Shown here one piece after another: positions 1 to 12,185 of a stretch of DNA of 64,000 nt. Numbering within the stretch: the first letter of the stretch is position 1; each line of letters opens with the position of its first letter. Source of the stretch: Mycteria americana. Its lineage: Eukaryota; Chordata; Aves; Ciconiiformes; Ciconiidae. The notes beneath the pieces are model-generated. The model was not told the origin of the DNA. It ran no database searches and saw only the letters and a list, made by a program, of their open reading frames with translations. The stretch lies in NCBI RefSeq assembly GCF_035582795.1, contig NC_134370.1:46363501-46427500 (forward strand), in the 5' to 3' direction. Position numbers and translations under genes: made by a program.

Positions 1-1724
1 CGCTTTAGCCAGTCCATGGTACTCATGGAAGTCCAGGGTGATGCAGGCTGCAGTGGAAAGGCTGTGATATTTATTGACTATTAGGAAGGGCAGAGCATTT
101 CAGTTGAGATTTCAGCTTTCCTCTTGAATGAGGGATTTCTTCCTGAAATACCAGGAGCGATGACACGAACAGCCGTATTTGAACGAGTTAGCCAATATGT
201 CTGTGATGCCTTTGGGATAACACAACTATTTCTAAAAATCTTCAGAAGACAGGAGTCCAGTCCCCCTCTCTACTCTCAAAGCATTAGGAAAGTTTAAGCC
301 CCCTTCTTTGGGAACCAAGGTGTCTATCCTAAAATCCTCTTGAGTGAGCAAAAGACTCCTCAGTGGTTGCCGAGTTCCTACACCCAAAACAATAAGCAGC
401 ACTCTAGCCCAGGGGTAACAACAAAGCAAAGATTCTGTATCCCTGCTGAGCTGGGATCAGTAGTCTGCAATGGGCACACAGCCTTTGAATCGACAAAAAG
501 ACTTCCCTTCCTAGATCTATGTAGTCTTCCACTCCTCCATCTTTTCTTTTTGTCACATAATTCATCCTCAGTCAAAATCATTAGCCTGAAATAGCTGGCT
601 CTTGAGGAAAAAGACGCAGGTAAGGGAGGAGTTGGAGCTATTCTTTGAGCAAAGAAATTTATCAAATGCATAGCACTTTGCCCTAGAGTAGTTAGTTATT
701 GACTCAAGACGTAAGGATTATAGCTCAGACCCATGTTGCTGATGTGACGGAGGACATCTTTTGCAGATCACCTGATGAAGGTTAGAAAGATGATGCAATC
801 TGTAGGCAGCAAGTGGCATTAACAAAATTTAAGGCCCTTATTCCCATAGGCGACCCCTTCTAAGCTTCGGGGCTCTGGGCAATTCAGTCCATGTGTAGGC
901 ACAAAACTGAATCTTCCTGAACGGCACCGGATCTTTAGGACATCCAAAAGAACATAGCTCTCCATTGCAATTTGTGGGAGTCCAGCACACAAGCCGTGAA
1001 TTTTGTGAAAGCTATGGAAGTCCTGCTGACCTTCTTCTTTTAGGAAACTGAAATGAGCCTTTGGTGTGTTTGGTTGGAAAATGGTACACAGATAGTGAGA
1101 AGATTTTGCAGGTATGAATTTTGAAACTGGATTCCTTTGCTCTCAGCTGTGTCTATACTCTTATAACGGTAAGATTTTATTGCAATCATGTTCCAGCTCA
1201 AAGAATTGCCACAACAGGGCAGCTGAAATAAGGACTAACTGACAGAATGGCTCTACTCACTCTGCCCTAAGGGATAGTCCTTTTTCCTGTAATGATCAAC
1301 ATATGCCATGGATTTCAACCTTAAGTCAGTCGTCAAGTGAGGTGAGGAAATGACAAAAAAACCAAATAAAAAATCCCCAAAGCTCTGCTCTGTAGTTAGG
1401 CAAAAAGGGAAAAATAATGCTGAAAAAATCTTTAATATTACCAGGAGATTTAATCTGAGAGTAACCTATATACGTCTAACCCATTTCTATAGTGCAGGAC
1501 TAGGATATCCACAGACAAAAGGAGACACTCCTGCTCCCATTACCAGCCTGAAACAGCACCATGGGTTATGGAAGCTCATAAAAGGGACCTGCCAAATGTC
1601 CTCCTTTAAGGGCAGAGTTTGGTTCTTTCTATGAGTAAAGGAGTAGGTTTTGCTCAAAGAAATCTGTCCTAAGTTATGGATGCTTTTCTCTACTATAATA
1701 GGTATTTGTGCTATCAGGCACCAA
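1..1724. other. AT-rich stretch with no recognised feature
   Basis: I see no gene, tRNA or repeat family that I can name. The open frames are short, overlap on both strands and carry no recognisable motif. Confidence 0.5.
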
Positions 1725-2617
1725 ATGACCAATGGCAGCTCCATCAGCAAATTTCTTTTCCTACCATCCGAAGGGATGCAGCAAATGCAGCTGTTGCACT
1801 TCTGTCTTTTCCTGGTTATCTGCCTGGCTGCCATCTTGGCAAAGAGCCTCATCATCCCAGCCGTAGCCTATGATGACCTTCTCCATACACCCATATACTG
1901 CTTTGTACTCAGCTGCTCATGGACCTTGACTCCATCTCCGCCATTGTCCCTCCATGGTCAATTCCCTCTGGGAAATAAAGACAATTTACCACTCAGGATG
2001 ACCTGCACAGGTATTTTGCTTTCTCTTTTTTATATTAGCAGAATATTATCTTCTGACTGTCATGGCCTACGACTGCTGTGCTGCCATATGAAAACACATG
2101 CACTATGGCAACCTCCTGGACAGAATCACTTTTGAAAAAAGAAAACACCTGGCAGTGGCAGTGTTTTTCTCAAAGCTATGATTCACAGTTCCACTACATA
2201 TTTTCTACCTGTCTACCAAAAAAATGCACTGGAGCAGTTCTTCTGTGAAGTCAATCATCTTCTCAAGAATTCCTGCTCAGACTTTTACCTCACGAAAGTT
2301 TCAATTCTTTTGGTTAGTCTTTCTGCAGCTTTAAGTTTTTTTTAGTTCGTTGTGCCGTCTTAATTGCAGATTTTAAGGGATCGCCTCTGAGCACGAATGT
2401 TACAGACCCTTTCAACAAGATTCGCTCACCTGGCGGTGATGTCCCTGTTTATCAGCACTGCCATATTCAATTACTTGTAGCCCCTTTCCATATCCTCTCC
2501 ATCATTGGATCTGTTGCTGGCGCTTTTGTACTTGGAGGTACCTATAGCAGTGAAACCTTTGTCTTCAGCATGAGGAATAATGAGCTCAAGGATGCCATTA
2601 GGAAAATGATATCATGA
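1725..2617 (+). pseudogene. Olfactory receptor pseudogene, OR14-like
   Basis: This is a decayed odorant GPCR gene that once encoded a seven-helix receptor. The start is the ATG at 1725, opening MTNGSSISKFLFLPS, the typical N-terminus of the avian OR14-like expansion with an N-glycosylation site (NGS). TM1 follows (MQQMQLLHFCLFL), then an HTPIY box equivalent to HTPMY. Around 2030-2080 there is an AEYYLLTVMAYD-like stretch (TM3 and the MAYDRC motif), then FFCEV with the extracellular-loop cysteines. TM6 reads LSTRFAHLAVMSLFISTAI, TM7 reads ISSPSLDLLLALLY, and the end (MRNNELKDAIRKMIS) stops at 2617. The span is 893 bp, the normal length for a single-exon OR, so the gene is full length but dead: several frameshifts are needed to follow it from TM2 on, and in-frame stops interrupt the middle and the TM6-TM7 segment. 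Decay is spread along the gene, so its loss is not recent. The family is clear; the exact subfamily is inferred from recalled sequences. Confidence 0.9.
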
Positions 2618-3689
2618 TTGCTTCTCAATCGTGAAAATTTTCCTATCACCCTCTAACATTGACTACCAGAATACGGGTTTGCATGCACGTATTTTGAGAA
2701 TTTTCAGCTATGTTTATTAGAATCATAATAATCATTGAATTTATTGTCATTATCGCTATAATACTTTTAGTGTTAATCCTTGGTTATTAACTTTATACAT
2801 AAATGTTTAGACACTTCTCATTTCTTTTGAGGAAAAAACGTGCTGAAACCTATGTAAAAGAGTGTCTAATGCTGGGTCAGTGCTGAGTGCCTCCGAGCAT
2901 CTCTGTAATAGAAAGGGATCTCCCAAGTACAGTACCCGGACACGCAATTTGTCTTCCAATGCTGCTGCCAAGAAAAGGCCTGATCAACAGCATAGAAAAA
3001 TGACATGTTGCTTCATGAGTTCAGGACCAAACAGCTCTTTGTCATATTATCACCTGTTAGAGATAAAGGGTCGGATTTAGGACTCACCTTTTGGTTTGCG
3101 GTGACAGGGCTGATGAGTATTAACAAAGGTACTTACACAGGACTGTCCCACAAAAGTATCATAGCTTAACCATAGCCAGAGATGAAATAACAGAGAGATC
3201 ATGCTTACTCTTACCCCAGGGTTGGATGGGGAGAGAATTCGTAGAGTAAAAGTGACATAACTTGTGGGTTGACATAAGAATACTTTAAGAATTGAAATAA
3301 AATGAATAATATTACATTATACAAAGCAAGGGATGTACCAAAGAATTGCTCAACAGCCTGCGACAAATCCCAGCAATTCTGTTGAGGAGCAACCTCTGCA
3401 CCCAGCCAAATCCTTCCAGTCTCTATTCTGAGCAAAACTTCATAAGCTATCTAACAGCCCACTACCCAGTTTGGATCAACTATCCTGGTTTTATCACCTC
3501 TTATATTCTTGTGCACCTGGCAGAGCATGGGAACTTTAAAAGTCCTTGTCTTAGTATAAAATCAACTTAGCAACTACTAAAGTAAAATGTGTTATTACAC
3601 GGTTATCCTAAATGCAAAGCGGTACACTATAGCAGCAAGTAGGAAGAACACCACCCTTTGGGCCCAACCATCCAGTTAGTTCTTCACCC
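2618..3689. other. Intergenic stretch, nothing recognised
   Basis: This is AT-rich sequence after the OR pseudogene. No coding family, RNA gene or repeat could be named. Confidence 0.45.
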
Positions 3690-4065
3690 AGCGAAGAGTA
3701 CACCTGTCTAAGCCATGAGCAGCCAATTTCTCCAAAAGAAGTTGGAACGAGTGCCAGAGTCTTTACTAAAGTTCAGGTAAACAACATCCTCTACCTTTCC
3801 CTTATCTGCTAAGTGGGATGCCTAAGTGAGATCTTGTCATAGAAGGAGATCAGGTCAAGTGCAGAAGGACCTGCCTTCCGTACACCCATTCTGACTAGAA
3901 GTAAGCATCTGGCTGTCCTGTACTTGCAGAGTGATAGCACTCAAGATGACCACCTGCTCCATAAAACTCCCTGGCACCAAGGTCAGACCGACTGGCCTGC
4001 AGATCACCACATCCTCCTTGTGGCCATTCTTGTAGGTGGGCGTAACATTTGTAACCTCAATTCAA
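3690..4065 (-). mobile_element. Old CR1 LINE fragment (reverse transcriptase region)
   Basis: The plus-strand text is the reverse complement of CR1 ORF2. Recognisable consensus blocks include TTACTAAAGTTCAGGTAAAC near 3765, CTTGTCATAGAAGGAGATCA near 3834, and the block giving tgctccataaaactccctggcacc near 3955, ending with a gtaggtgggcgtaaca match near 4040. It covers part of the reverse transcriptase domain only. Many substitutions separate it from the younger CR1 copies of this window, so it is an old, truncated copy with no coding capacity. Confidence 0.75.
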
Positions 4066-5499
4066 ATGATATTTAAGTGTGATGTTCTACTGTGAGAGAA
4101 TTATCATGACAAAATTTCGAAAAAAATATTCTTTGTTATCAATGAATATCATTGGGAAGTCCAGTTTGTATTGTATACATCCTACTGTTGTCTGTGCCCC
4201 GCAGTTACATCATCTGGGATGTAAAACCGTCCTGGCAAAGTGATGGCTGCTTTTCCTGTATGTGATTCCTCAGCCAATTTCAATATCTTCCAATTGTTAC
4301 TAATACCTATTTCGCAGTGAATGTTACCTTGGAAACACTGAGACCAGAAACTCCAGGTTTTGGACAAAGTTATTTTTCTTTCCGTATGATATAAAAGTAT
4401 ACATGTTCGCCCTTTTGACCATGAATTGAGTAATCATTTTGTTTGCTTGTATAATTTTTTCTTGTAGTAGTCCTGCCAGTACCCAGCTGCAAGAATTATA
4501 GGTACACGACAGTCATGTGATGGAGGGGGTTTAGTGTTATGGTGATTTTGTTTAGCAGTAGTGCTAGTCTTTAGGGTAGTTTCTGGGACCAGAGGTAGTG
4601 GTAACAAGTAGGGTACAACTTCTCCCTAAGCGCAATGTCAAAGGAAAAATCCATAGACCTTCATGCAGCTATTTAGAGCACATATTCTTCCTTGACACTA
4701 AGGCATATATTTCGATTTCCAAATTGTCCAACGGTTTAATTTTTCAGTTTTTGCAATTGCTGGTCTGGTCAATGCCTCCATTTCATTGGTGATGTTCGTA
4801 AAAATCCTTTGTAAGGTCATACTACAGATCATGGCATTGGTGGTAAAGCGGTTAGGATCATTTTATAGAGGAGACTAAACAGAGAGCAACAATAATTGAG
4901 TCCATATGTAGCAACTGAAGAATACATCTGGTAACTTGAAGCACAGAGTAAGTGAGAAAGCTCATGCTGTTGGGAAAGAACAGGGCACTACTTGAGTAAA
5001 GTTGAATATTTGGAACAAGAAGAGGCCTTAGCATTCAGACTAGCCACAACTGCTGATGATGCCAAGATGAGTCACTTGACACTGGTGTGCCTCCAGTCTG
5101 GACTTTCAGGTCTAAATCTGTAGTAGCTACAGGTAAGGCCACTTCAAACATGAAACTCATTAACGTAGTAGTTTAGTTTACAAAAAGTGAAGGAAATGGT
5201 TGATTTATGGCAAAGTGAGAGTGTTACCTCTACGATAAATCATATCATTGAGCTAGGAATGAAAAAAGAAAACAGTAACATCAGAACATGATATTGCGAT
5301 AATTTGTCTGTGCCAGAAGGGATGTCACCTACACTCCGCTCCCAGAAAGAAGCACAGCTGTGCTGTAGGCGTACATAGTCTAAAACAAACTTACTCACTT
5401 AGAGCTAAAGTCACAGAAAGGCTGAAAAATCTGAGTACCATGTTGTCCTCAAAAATTTGAGCCAATCTCCTTAAAAATTTCAGCCAATTTCAACCAATA
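4066..5499. other. Intergenic stretch, nothing recognised
   Basis: No gene or repeat family could be identified. Open frames are under 70 codons and without motifs. Confidence 0.45.
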
Positions 5500-8150
5500 T
5501 GAGCCGGCCCATATTTATATTTCAGCCATCATCGTCCATACCACAGAGGCTTTAACCGCTTGGCTTGTTTAATTGCAGCGCATATTTCACATTCATGGAT
5601 AACCTGTACAATAGTGTCCATGGTCAAGTCCACCCCTCAATCACGAGCCCATCTAAATGTTGCATCTCTTCCTTGATGGCCTGAGGTGTGATTGTCCTGC
5701 CAAGCTATAAATAATTCACCCTTATGTTGCTATCTCCTACAGCACTATCTGCAACTTCTAATATAGGACTCCATATAGCAGCATTCCTTCTCTGATGTTT
5801 TCCTACAGTACGAGTGGACCCATCTCTGAACATGGCATATTGCTTCTCATTTTCTGCTAGTTTATTCTACAGCGGGGTCTCAGCACGCATTATGTCCTAC
5901 TCTGTTGATGCTCTAAATTCTTTGCATAATGCCCAGTGCAAAATAACTTCAGGTTTACTGGGCGTGTTGATGAGCCGCGCAACCGATTTACTCCGCGTAG
6001 CATCAGTTGCATGGTGTGCAGAGTGGAACATCCCTTTAAACATCCAGCCCAGGACCGGCAGCCAGGATAAAATAGCAGGAGCTGTTCTTCAGTACCAACC
6101 ACTTCCAATGCAGCTCAAACCCCTTTATATACTTCCAGTATCTTTTTTCAGTTTGAGTATAGCGTACATCAGATCCCTTGTATCCCCGACTCCAAAACCC
6201 TAGTTTTTGACCTTGAGTCTCCGGTGGTGCTTTCTGCCAGAGGCTCCACGTAGGGCCATTTTGCCCAGCTGCGGTGTAGAGCACATTTTTTTACATCTTG
6301 CCCTGCCCAGACTGTCCCAATGGCTACTGCATGAACCATCTCCTGTTTAAATTGTTCAAAGGCTTATCATTGCTCAAGGCCATATTTGACATCGTTCTTT
6401 TTGCTGGTCATTTTTTAAAGAGGCATAAAGATAACACAGTAATTACGAATATGCATTCTGCAAAAGCACACGATGCCTAAGATAGCTTGTGTTTCCTTTT
6501 TGCTAGTTGGTGGAGACATGGCTGTTATTTTTTTAATCACATCCATTGGGATCTGACACTGCCCATCTTGCCATTTTAGTCCTTATAAACTGGATCTCCT
6601 GTGCAGGTCCCTTCACCTTACTTTTTTTATGTCAAAGCAGGCTTTCAGAAGGATCTGGACTATTTTTGTGTGTTTCTCCAAAACTTCCTCTTCTGTATTG
6701 CTCCACATGATAATGTCATCAATGTATTGCAGATTTTCTGGAGATTCACCCTATTCCAGTACAGTCTTGATCAGCCCATGGCATATGTTACATCTATATT
6801 TCCACTCCGTGGCAATCGATTCCAACTGTACCGAACGCCCCTCCAAGTGATGCATTCTGCTGCCAAAGGGATAGAGAAGAACGCATTAGCGATATCAATT
6901 TTAGCATACCATTTGGCTGCTTTTGACTCCTGTTCCTATTGCAGTTCCAGCATGTCCGGTGCGGCAGTACTGAGCGGCGGCGTGACTTCATTCAGGCCAC
7001 GATAGTCTACTGTTAATCTCCACTCTCCATTAGACTTTCACACTGGCTATATGGGACTGTTAGAGGGTGAGCGAATCTTACTGATCACTCCTTGGCTCTC
7101 CAGTCAACGGATCAGTTTATTGATGTGAATCAGGGAATATCGCTTTTTATGATACTGCATCCGGTGCACTCTTCTCGTACCAGTAGGCACCTGTTTTTCT
7201 TAGACACTCAGCAACCCCACAACAGAAGGGTCATCTAAGAGACCGGGCAAGGTGGACAGCTGTTTAATTTCCTCTGTCTCCAAGGCAGCTATACCAAAAG
7301 CCCACCTGTACCCTTTTGGGTCCTTCAAATACCCTCTCCTGAGTTAGTCTATGCCAAGGATGCACGGAGCCTCTGGGCCAGTCACAATGGCTTTTGTTAT
7401 TCATTCCCAGTTAGGCTCACTTTGGCCTCCAATACAGTTAGGCGATGGGATTCCCCGTCACGCCAGGAATACAGATGGGTTCTGCCCCTATATAGTTTGA
7501 TTGCTTCAGGGTACAGTGTGCACCGGTGTCTATAAGAGCTTTATACTCCTCTGGGTATGTGTGCCTGGCCAACGAATCCACACAGTCCAGTAAAACTGGT
7601 TGTTCCTTTCCTCCACCTGGCTGGACACAGGGCCCCTCTAGACCTTGCCATAATTTTAATTATCTATTTCTTGTATATATGAGTCAGGAGCCCCTTCATT
7701 AAAATCAGGAGTAAGATAAGCCCTTTTACTCTGCCTGGGGAATTGTCCACTGGAAACCGGAGCAGCACTTTTCGTGGAAGAACCCCCTTTGTTTATTGTT
7801 TTTCCTTGCAACTCACGTACCTGCGCCTCTATGGCGGTGGTAGGTTTTCCACCCCCTTCCTCATATCCTCTCCATGTTCACACAGCTAAAAACCATAGGG
7901 TGCCCCATGCTATGTACTCTATATATCACGTCTCTTGAGCAAAGGTACTCTGACTCCTAATAGCTAAGATACTGCTCTTGTACAGGTGGAAACTAGGACC
8001 TATCTTCTTCGAGTTGCTGGAACTTCTGGGACAATTTCTCCGCAGCCGAAACAAGGGAGGAAGGGATACTTTCATCGTATTCCCGGGGCTGATTTGCGAC
8101 TTCATCCACCTTTAGACCCTGTCCAAAGGACACCTTTGGAAACCTTTGTA
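5500..8150 (-). mobile_element. Endogenous retrovirus fossil, gag end and pol, minus strand
   Basis: Read on the minus strand, the parts run from right to left. The 3' part of gag lies at about 7700-8150, with an AAEKLSQKFQQLEEDRS-like stretch. A protease-like segment follows at about 7300-7650. Reverse transcriptase is at about 6600-7250, with WRLTVDYRGLNEVTPPLS and the catalytic IDDI box near 6710. The connection domain follows (LYTAAGQNGPTWSLWQKAP, 6210-6270), and the start of integrase is at about 5530-5700, with a HECEICAAIKQAKR zinc-binding remnant. The text matches an abundant avian ERV lineage that I associate with class III (ERV-L-like) elements; that class assignment is from memory. 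It is broken in many places and no LTR was recognised at either end. The level of decay suggests an old insertion. It stops at about 8150, where an oppositely oriented ERV fragment begins. Confidence 0.85.
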
Positions 8151-9050
8151 TCCAGCTACCTGGAAGAAAAGAGGACTGTTGTCACCTCAAGGATCGCCCA
8201 AAAATGTAAGGAAGAAATTATCCAAATCCTCCAGGACATCCATCAGCCCATGGATATAGCGGTAAAGCACTGTAAAAACCATCAATTTGGACAAACCATG
8301 TAAACGTGGGCAAATGATAGGGTGATAAAACTCCTAGAGAAGAAGCGGAACAAATCATCCTTGCCCTAGTATAAGTAAAACAACTTCCAAACACTAAAAC
8401 AAACTATATACAATTCGATAAATTATTGGCAGAACAGTTGAGAGCAGGAGAAATTGAAGACAGGTAGTGGGTAATACTCAACCAGCAATTCATATTTTTC
8501 ACTCCAGTAATGACAGAATTAGCAGAAGCAAAACATAGAGAATTACCTTGCAGAATCAAAGCGATTATTGTAGATTTTAAGAAATTAATTATTTGTTTAA
8601 GAATGACAACAATAGTGTAATCAATAATAGCAAAAGGCTGCATTTGAAACAAAAATATTCCTCTCAATCAGAAGAGAGCAGCCCCTGGTGTTTTTCTTAG
8701 TGAAATTCCACTGGGACTGCAAGCTGATTGCTTTTACTCAGTTTCCAAAAAAAAGATACAGATATTAATTAGTATTTATTGACATCTTTTCATTTTAGGT
8801 GGAAGATTTACTTGCCACAGCAGCAAGCCTAGAAAATAAATACAGTTTTCTTAAAGGAAAAAATTCCAATATATGAGATACTGATAGGAATGTGCTGTGA
8901 TAGAGGACCAGATATTGTAGCAGAAGTAGTAAAACAGTACAGCAACATTTTGGGTATTAAATGGAATTTGATAATTGCATTGAGACCACAATAAAGCAGA
9001 AAAATGGAAAAGATTAATCAAACTTTAAAATTTTTCTTTAAAAGCAAATA
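8150..9050 (+). mobile_element. Endogenous retrovirus fossil, RNase H end and integrase, plus strand
   Basis: Plus-strand translation shows the end of RNase H (IIQILQDIHQPMDIAVKHCK, 8216-8275), then a linker (AEQIILALV near 8355), an integrase N-terminal zinc-binding remnant near 8510-8660 ending in an NPLNQKRAAPG-like stretch, and the integrase core near 8880-9010 (CDRGPDIVAEVVKQ, then a LGIKWNL block and a VEKINQTLK-like end). These are hallmarks of a class I, gammaretrovirus-like ERV. It differs in family and orientation from its left neighbour. It is broken at many points and incomplete, and no envelope or LTR could be recognised to its right. It looks old. Confidence 0.75.
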
Positions 9051-11639
9051 TTTCTGAGAAATACACCAGTGAGGGTGGGATGCAAATCCGTATGTAATGA
9101 ACAGGGAGCACAACACATGTGCTTACAACACATGTTAAACACAGACTGATCATGGAGACAACAACTGCTCTTGATATTGTCACACTTAATAGCAGAACCT
9201 TCCTCAGCAGTCGTGTTTCTAGAAGCATGTCTTTTCCTAGTGATTTTTCCAGAGGCATGAATTACACATTGGAACCGTTGCCTTTTTGTTAGTATTGAAG
9301 GCAGTGGAATATTGAGAAATCTGACAGGGTCTAAAGTGTTCAGAAATGTTTTCCTTTACCCAAAAAGAGACTTCCACTGCCATTATCCAAGTTGTGGTGC
9401 ACTGAAGTGCCACTGGGGCTGAAGGTTCTTCTGGAAAATACGCATGAAATACTGAAATATGTATTTGATGGCCTGTGCAGTGACAAAGCACCACACTAAG
9501 CAGAAATAGATGGAAAATCCAGAGTGAGAGTGCATGTTTTCTTTTTCCAGGACAGCCGTGATGACAGGTGATTTTGAAAATACATGATGAGAATTGGATC
9601 ACATTGCACAGCCATTGCCAGCTCTAGTGCAACTCACAGTTTCAGAGTGCACTACTGCCTGGGGAACAAACATGAAAAGTCACTCTTTTCTTCTTTCAAG
9701 TCCAGACAAATAATAGAAAATATTTAGGTTCTTTCTTACTTGAGAATTTATGGTTTTACTGTGTTTGTTGCAAGAAATGGCTTCTGAAAATGGAGAAAAT
9801 CAGCTTCCTCTCCAAAAGTGTGGTGACTCAGCAGGCAGAGAGAAGGCTGGGAGCATAGCAGAAATTACTGCTTTGCTCACAGCTGGTTCTGGCAGGATAG
9901 CGTTGTCCTGCTCATGTGTCTGGCACAGGGAAGGATATGGCAATTATTGGCATAGGCAGGGATAGCCTCGCAAATTCATGGCTGTGTAAAATCTCAAAGA
10001 AATGGCAAATAGACAAAATAATAAATTATGCTTTTGCCCATAAATCTGATGGCAATGCATTCATTGACATATGCAATCGTCCTTGTTGTCTTCCTCCTTT
10101 ACTGTGTTATGATAACAAAGATAATTTTATAAAAGATGAAGAGATTTCAGAGTTTGGTATTTTCCAGAGTACTTGGGTATCAAATACAGAGAGTAGTTCG
10201 CGAATGCACTGTGAACACTTAAAAACGAATGCCGTGTTATTATATGAATTCTGCAGCCTTCCACCTTGAAATATATCCCTGGATGACAGCAGTGCTAATT
10301 GCACTCCCATTTCGGATGTAGTAGAGGCATAAGAAGGCAGGAGTTCTGGTCACCTCTTGCACAATGTCCAGTTTCCTTTACTGCCCATAGAGAATCTCAG
10401 CTTGCGGTTTGCACGAGCAATGCATACCATTTTTTCCAAATCTCTGTGTAGCAACATTTTTCCTTACTCACCGTTCCCCACCAGTCCAGTTGCCCATCTT
10501 GTGCTTCAGCAAATCACAGGTGCCAGAAATGTGCTGCAGTGCAGGTTCTCTGTTCACTCCCTGAAAGGGACCCCTATAGTAAAGCCCACGTCCTATCTAG
10601 TTTCAGCATCACCAGCTTTGCAGCCATCATCCCTGCGACCTGGTTACAAAAAGCTATGTGTTTACTACAGTAGAGCAATCTGTGTTGCCACAGCCCTGGG
10701 ATGGCAACTTGGAGAAAAAAGCTGCGGTCGTAGAAAAGTCAGTCCTTGCAACCCAGCAGGGAGAGCTGCTGAGTGAGACCCTGTGATGTTAAGTAAAATT
10801 CTGTCAAATCATTGATCTAATATTACTATTGAGGATAGGAAACTTGTATAAATGGAGACAATGGAAATCTGGGACCACAGAGAGCTGGAAGTTTGGACAT
10901 GCCATGTGTAAGTGTGGACTTGTGTAAGAGTCCACATGATTGTGTACTCTGCTGCTCTGTCTTTCTTCTAATTAACTGTTTAACTGAGAGGGTTTTCCAG
11001 CATTCTGTAAAATACTGCTATAATGTCATAAGATAACTTATACATATGTGCAGTATGTATACATGCAATAACTTATAGGAAAGGCATATTACCAATTCTT
11101 TAGAGAATTCCGTGAGTATACAAATTTTAATGTAGTAAGTTTGGTAGGGTCTGTTCATTGTGAAAGCTCTGTCGAGCAATTATCCTATTTCTTTTTTCAA
11201 GAAAGGGGATGAACAAGAAACTTGCAGAGGTCCCTTCGCAATAATGGGATTCTGTGTTTTTATAGCAGGTTTCCCAAACTGTTTCATCTTTCCATCTCAA
11301 AGGCATAAAAATAGAACGCAATAACGACTGTTTTGGCTTTGCTTCGTTATGAATATTTCTTTCAAGACCATATTTTAGGTTGCATTATACTGTACATCAA
11401 GGGAAGATACAAGCACGATGTGGAGAAACGATGCCTAAGCAGAAATTTTATTCTTAGCTCTTGCATTCACTGGATAGAAAAACTTATTGAAAACTTACAT
11501 TGATGTACTTACTGCGTCTCTGGTATGACCAAGTCTTAGTCACTTGGTGAAAATTCAGAATCTGGCTCCCTTGGACTGAAAGATTCCATTTTTATTCACC
11601 CTTTTCTCTTAATACTTTGTACATTTTCAATACAGTGGA
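9051..11639. other. Intergenic stretch, possible unrecognised retroviral remainder
   Basis: This segment follows an integrase remnant and could hold the rest of that fossil, but I recognise no envelope motif or LTR boundary in it. Frames at 9916-10269 and 10357-10776 exceed 110 codons but show no family signature, so they are not called as genes. Confidence 0.4.
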
Positions 11640-12185
11640 TGTGCTATGGCATCAGTGAACAATTAATTGTTGCCATCTCAGAAAACCTACGTCCTCAGTT
11701 GCAGGACCTTGCATTTCCTGTAATTCAATCCATGAGGTTTTCATCTGATAATTTCTCCATTCTGTTGACATTCACGTGAATCTCAGGAAAACTGTCTGGG
11801 GTTATCAGCCAATCCTCCCAGCTCTTTATCATCTCCAAAGCTGTTATGACTGCGCTCTGTCCAATAATTCAGGTCATGCAGGTCCTTCATGAAGATATTA
11901 TAAAGTAGTGGCCTCAATATCAGGTATATTAGGTCTACAGCTTTTTTTAAAGCACTGAACACAGTGTTGTAAGCTTGTGCATTCAGCCAGTTTGCACTAA
12001 AGTTTTGGTGTCACCTCTACGTTATCAATTCATCAGGAAAGATGTTAAGGGAGGTAGTGCTAAAACCCTTTGTAATATCATGATATACAATATCCACCTC
12101 CTTCTCTTATCCATCAGGGCAGTTGCCTTCTTGACTAAACGTATCAGGTGCATGAGGCATGATTTCCCCCTTTTATAGTCCGTAG
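11640..12185 (-). mobile_element. Very old CR1-like LINE fragment
   Basis: The plus strand keeps degraded reverse-complement CR1 landmarks. These are the ATCTCCAAAGCTGTTATGAC area near 11830, catgaagatattataaagtag near 11887, cagccagtttgcactaaag near 11985, gatatacaatatccacctcc near 12081, and ggcatgatttcccccttttat near 12157, in the order expected for the reverse transcriptase region. Identity is low, comparable with the oldest bird CR1 lineages. It is truncated and non-coding. Confidence 0.6.
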
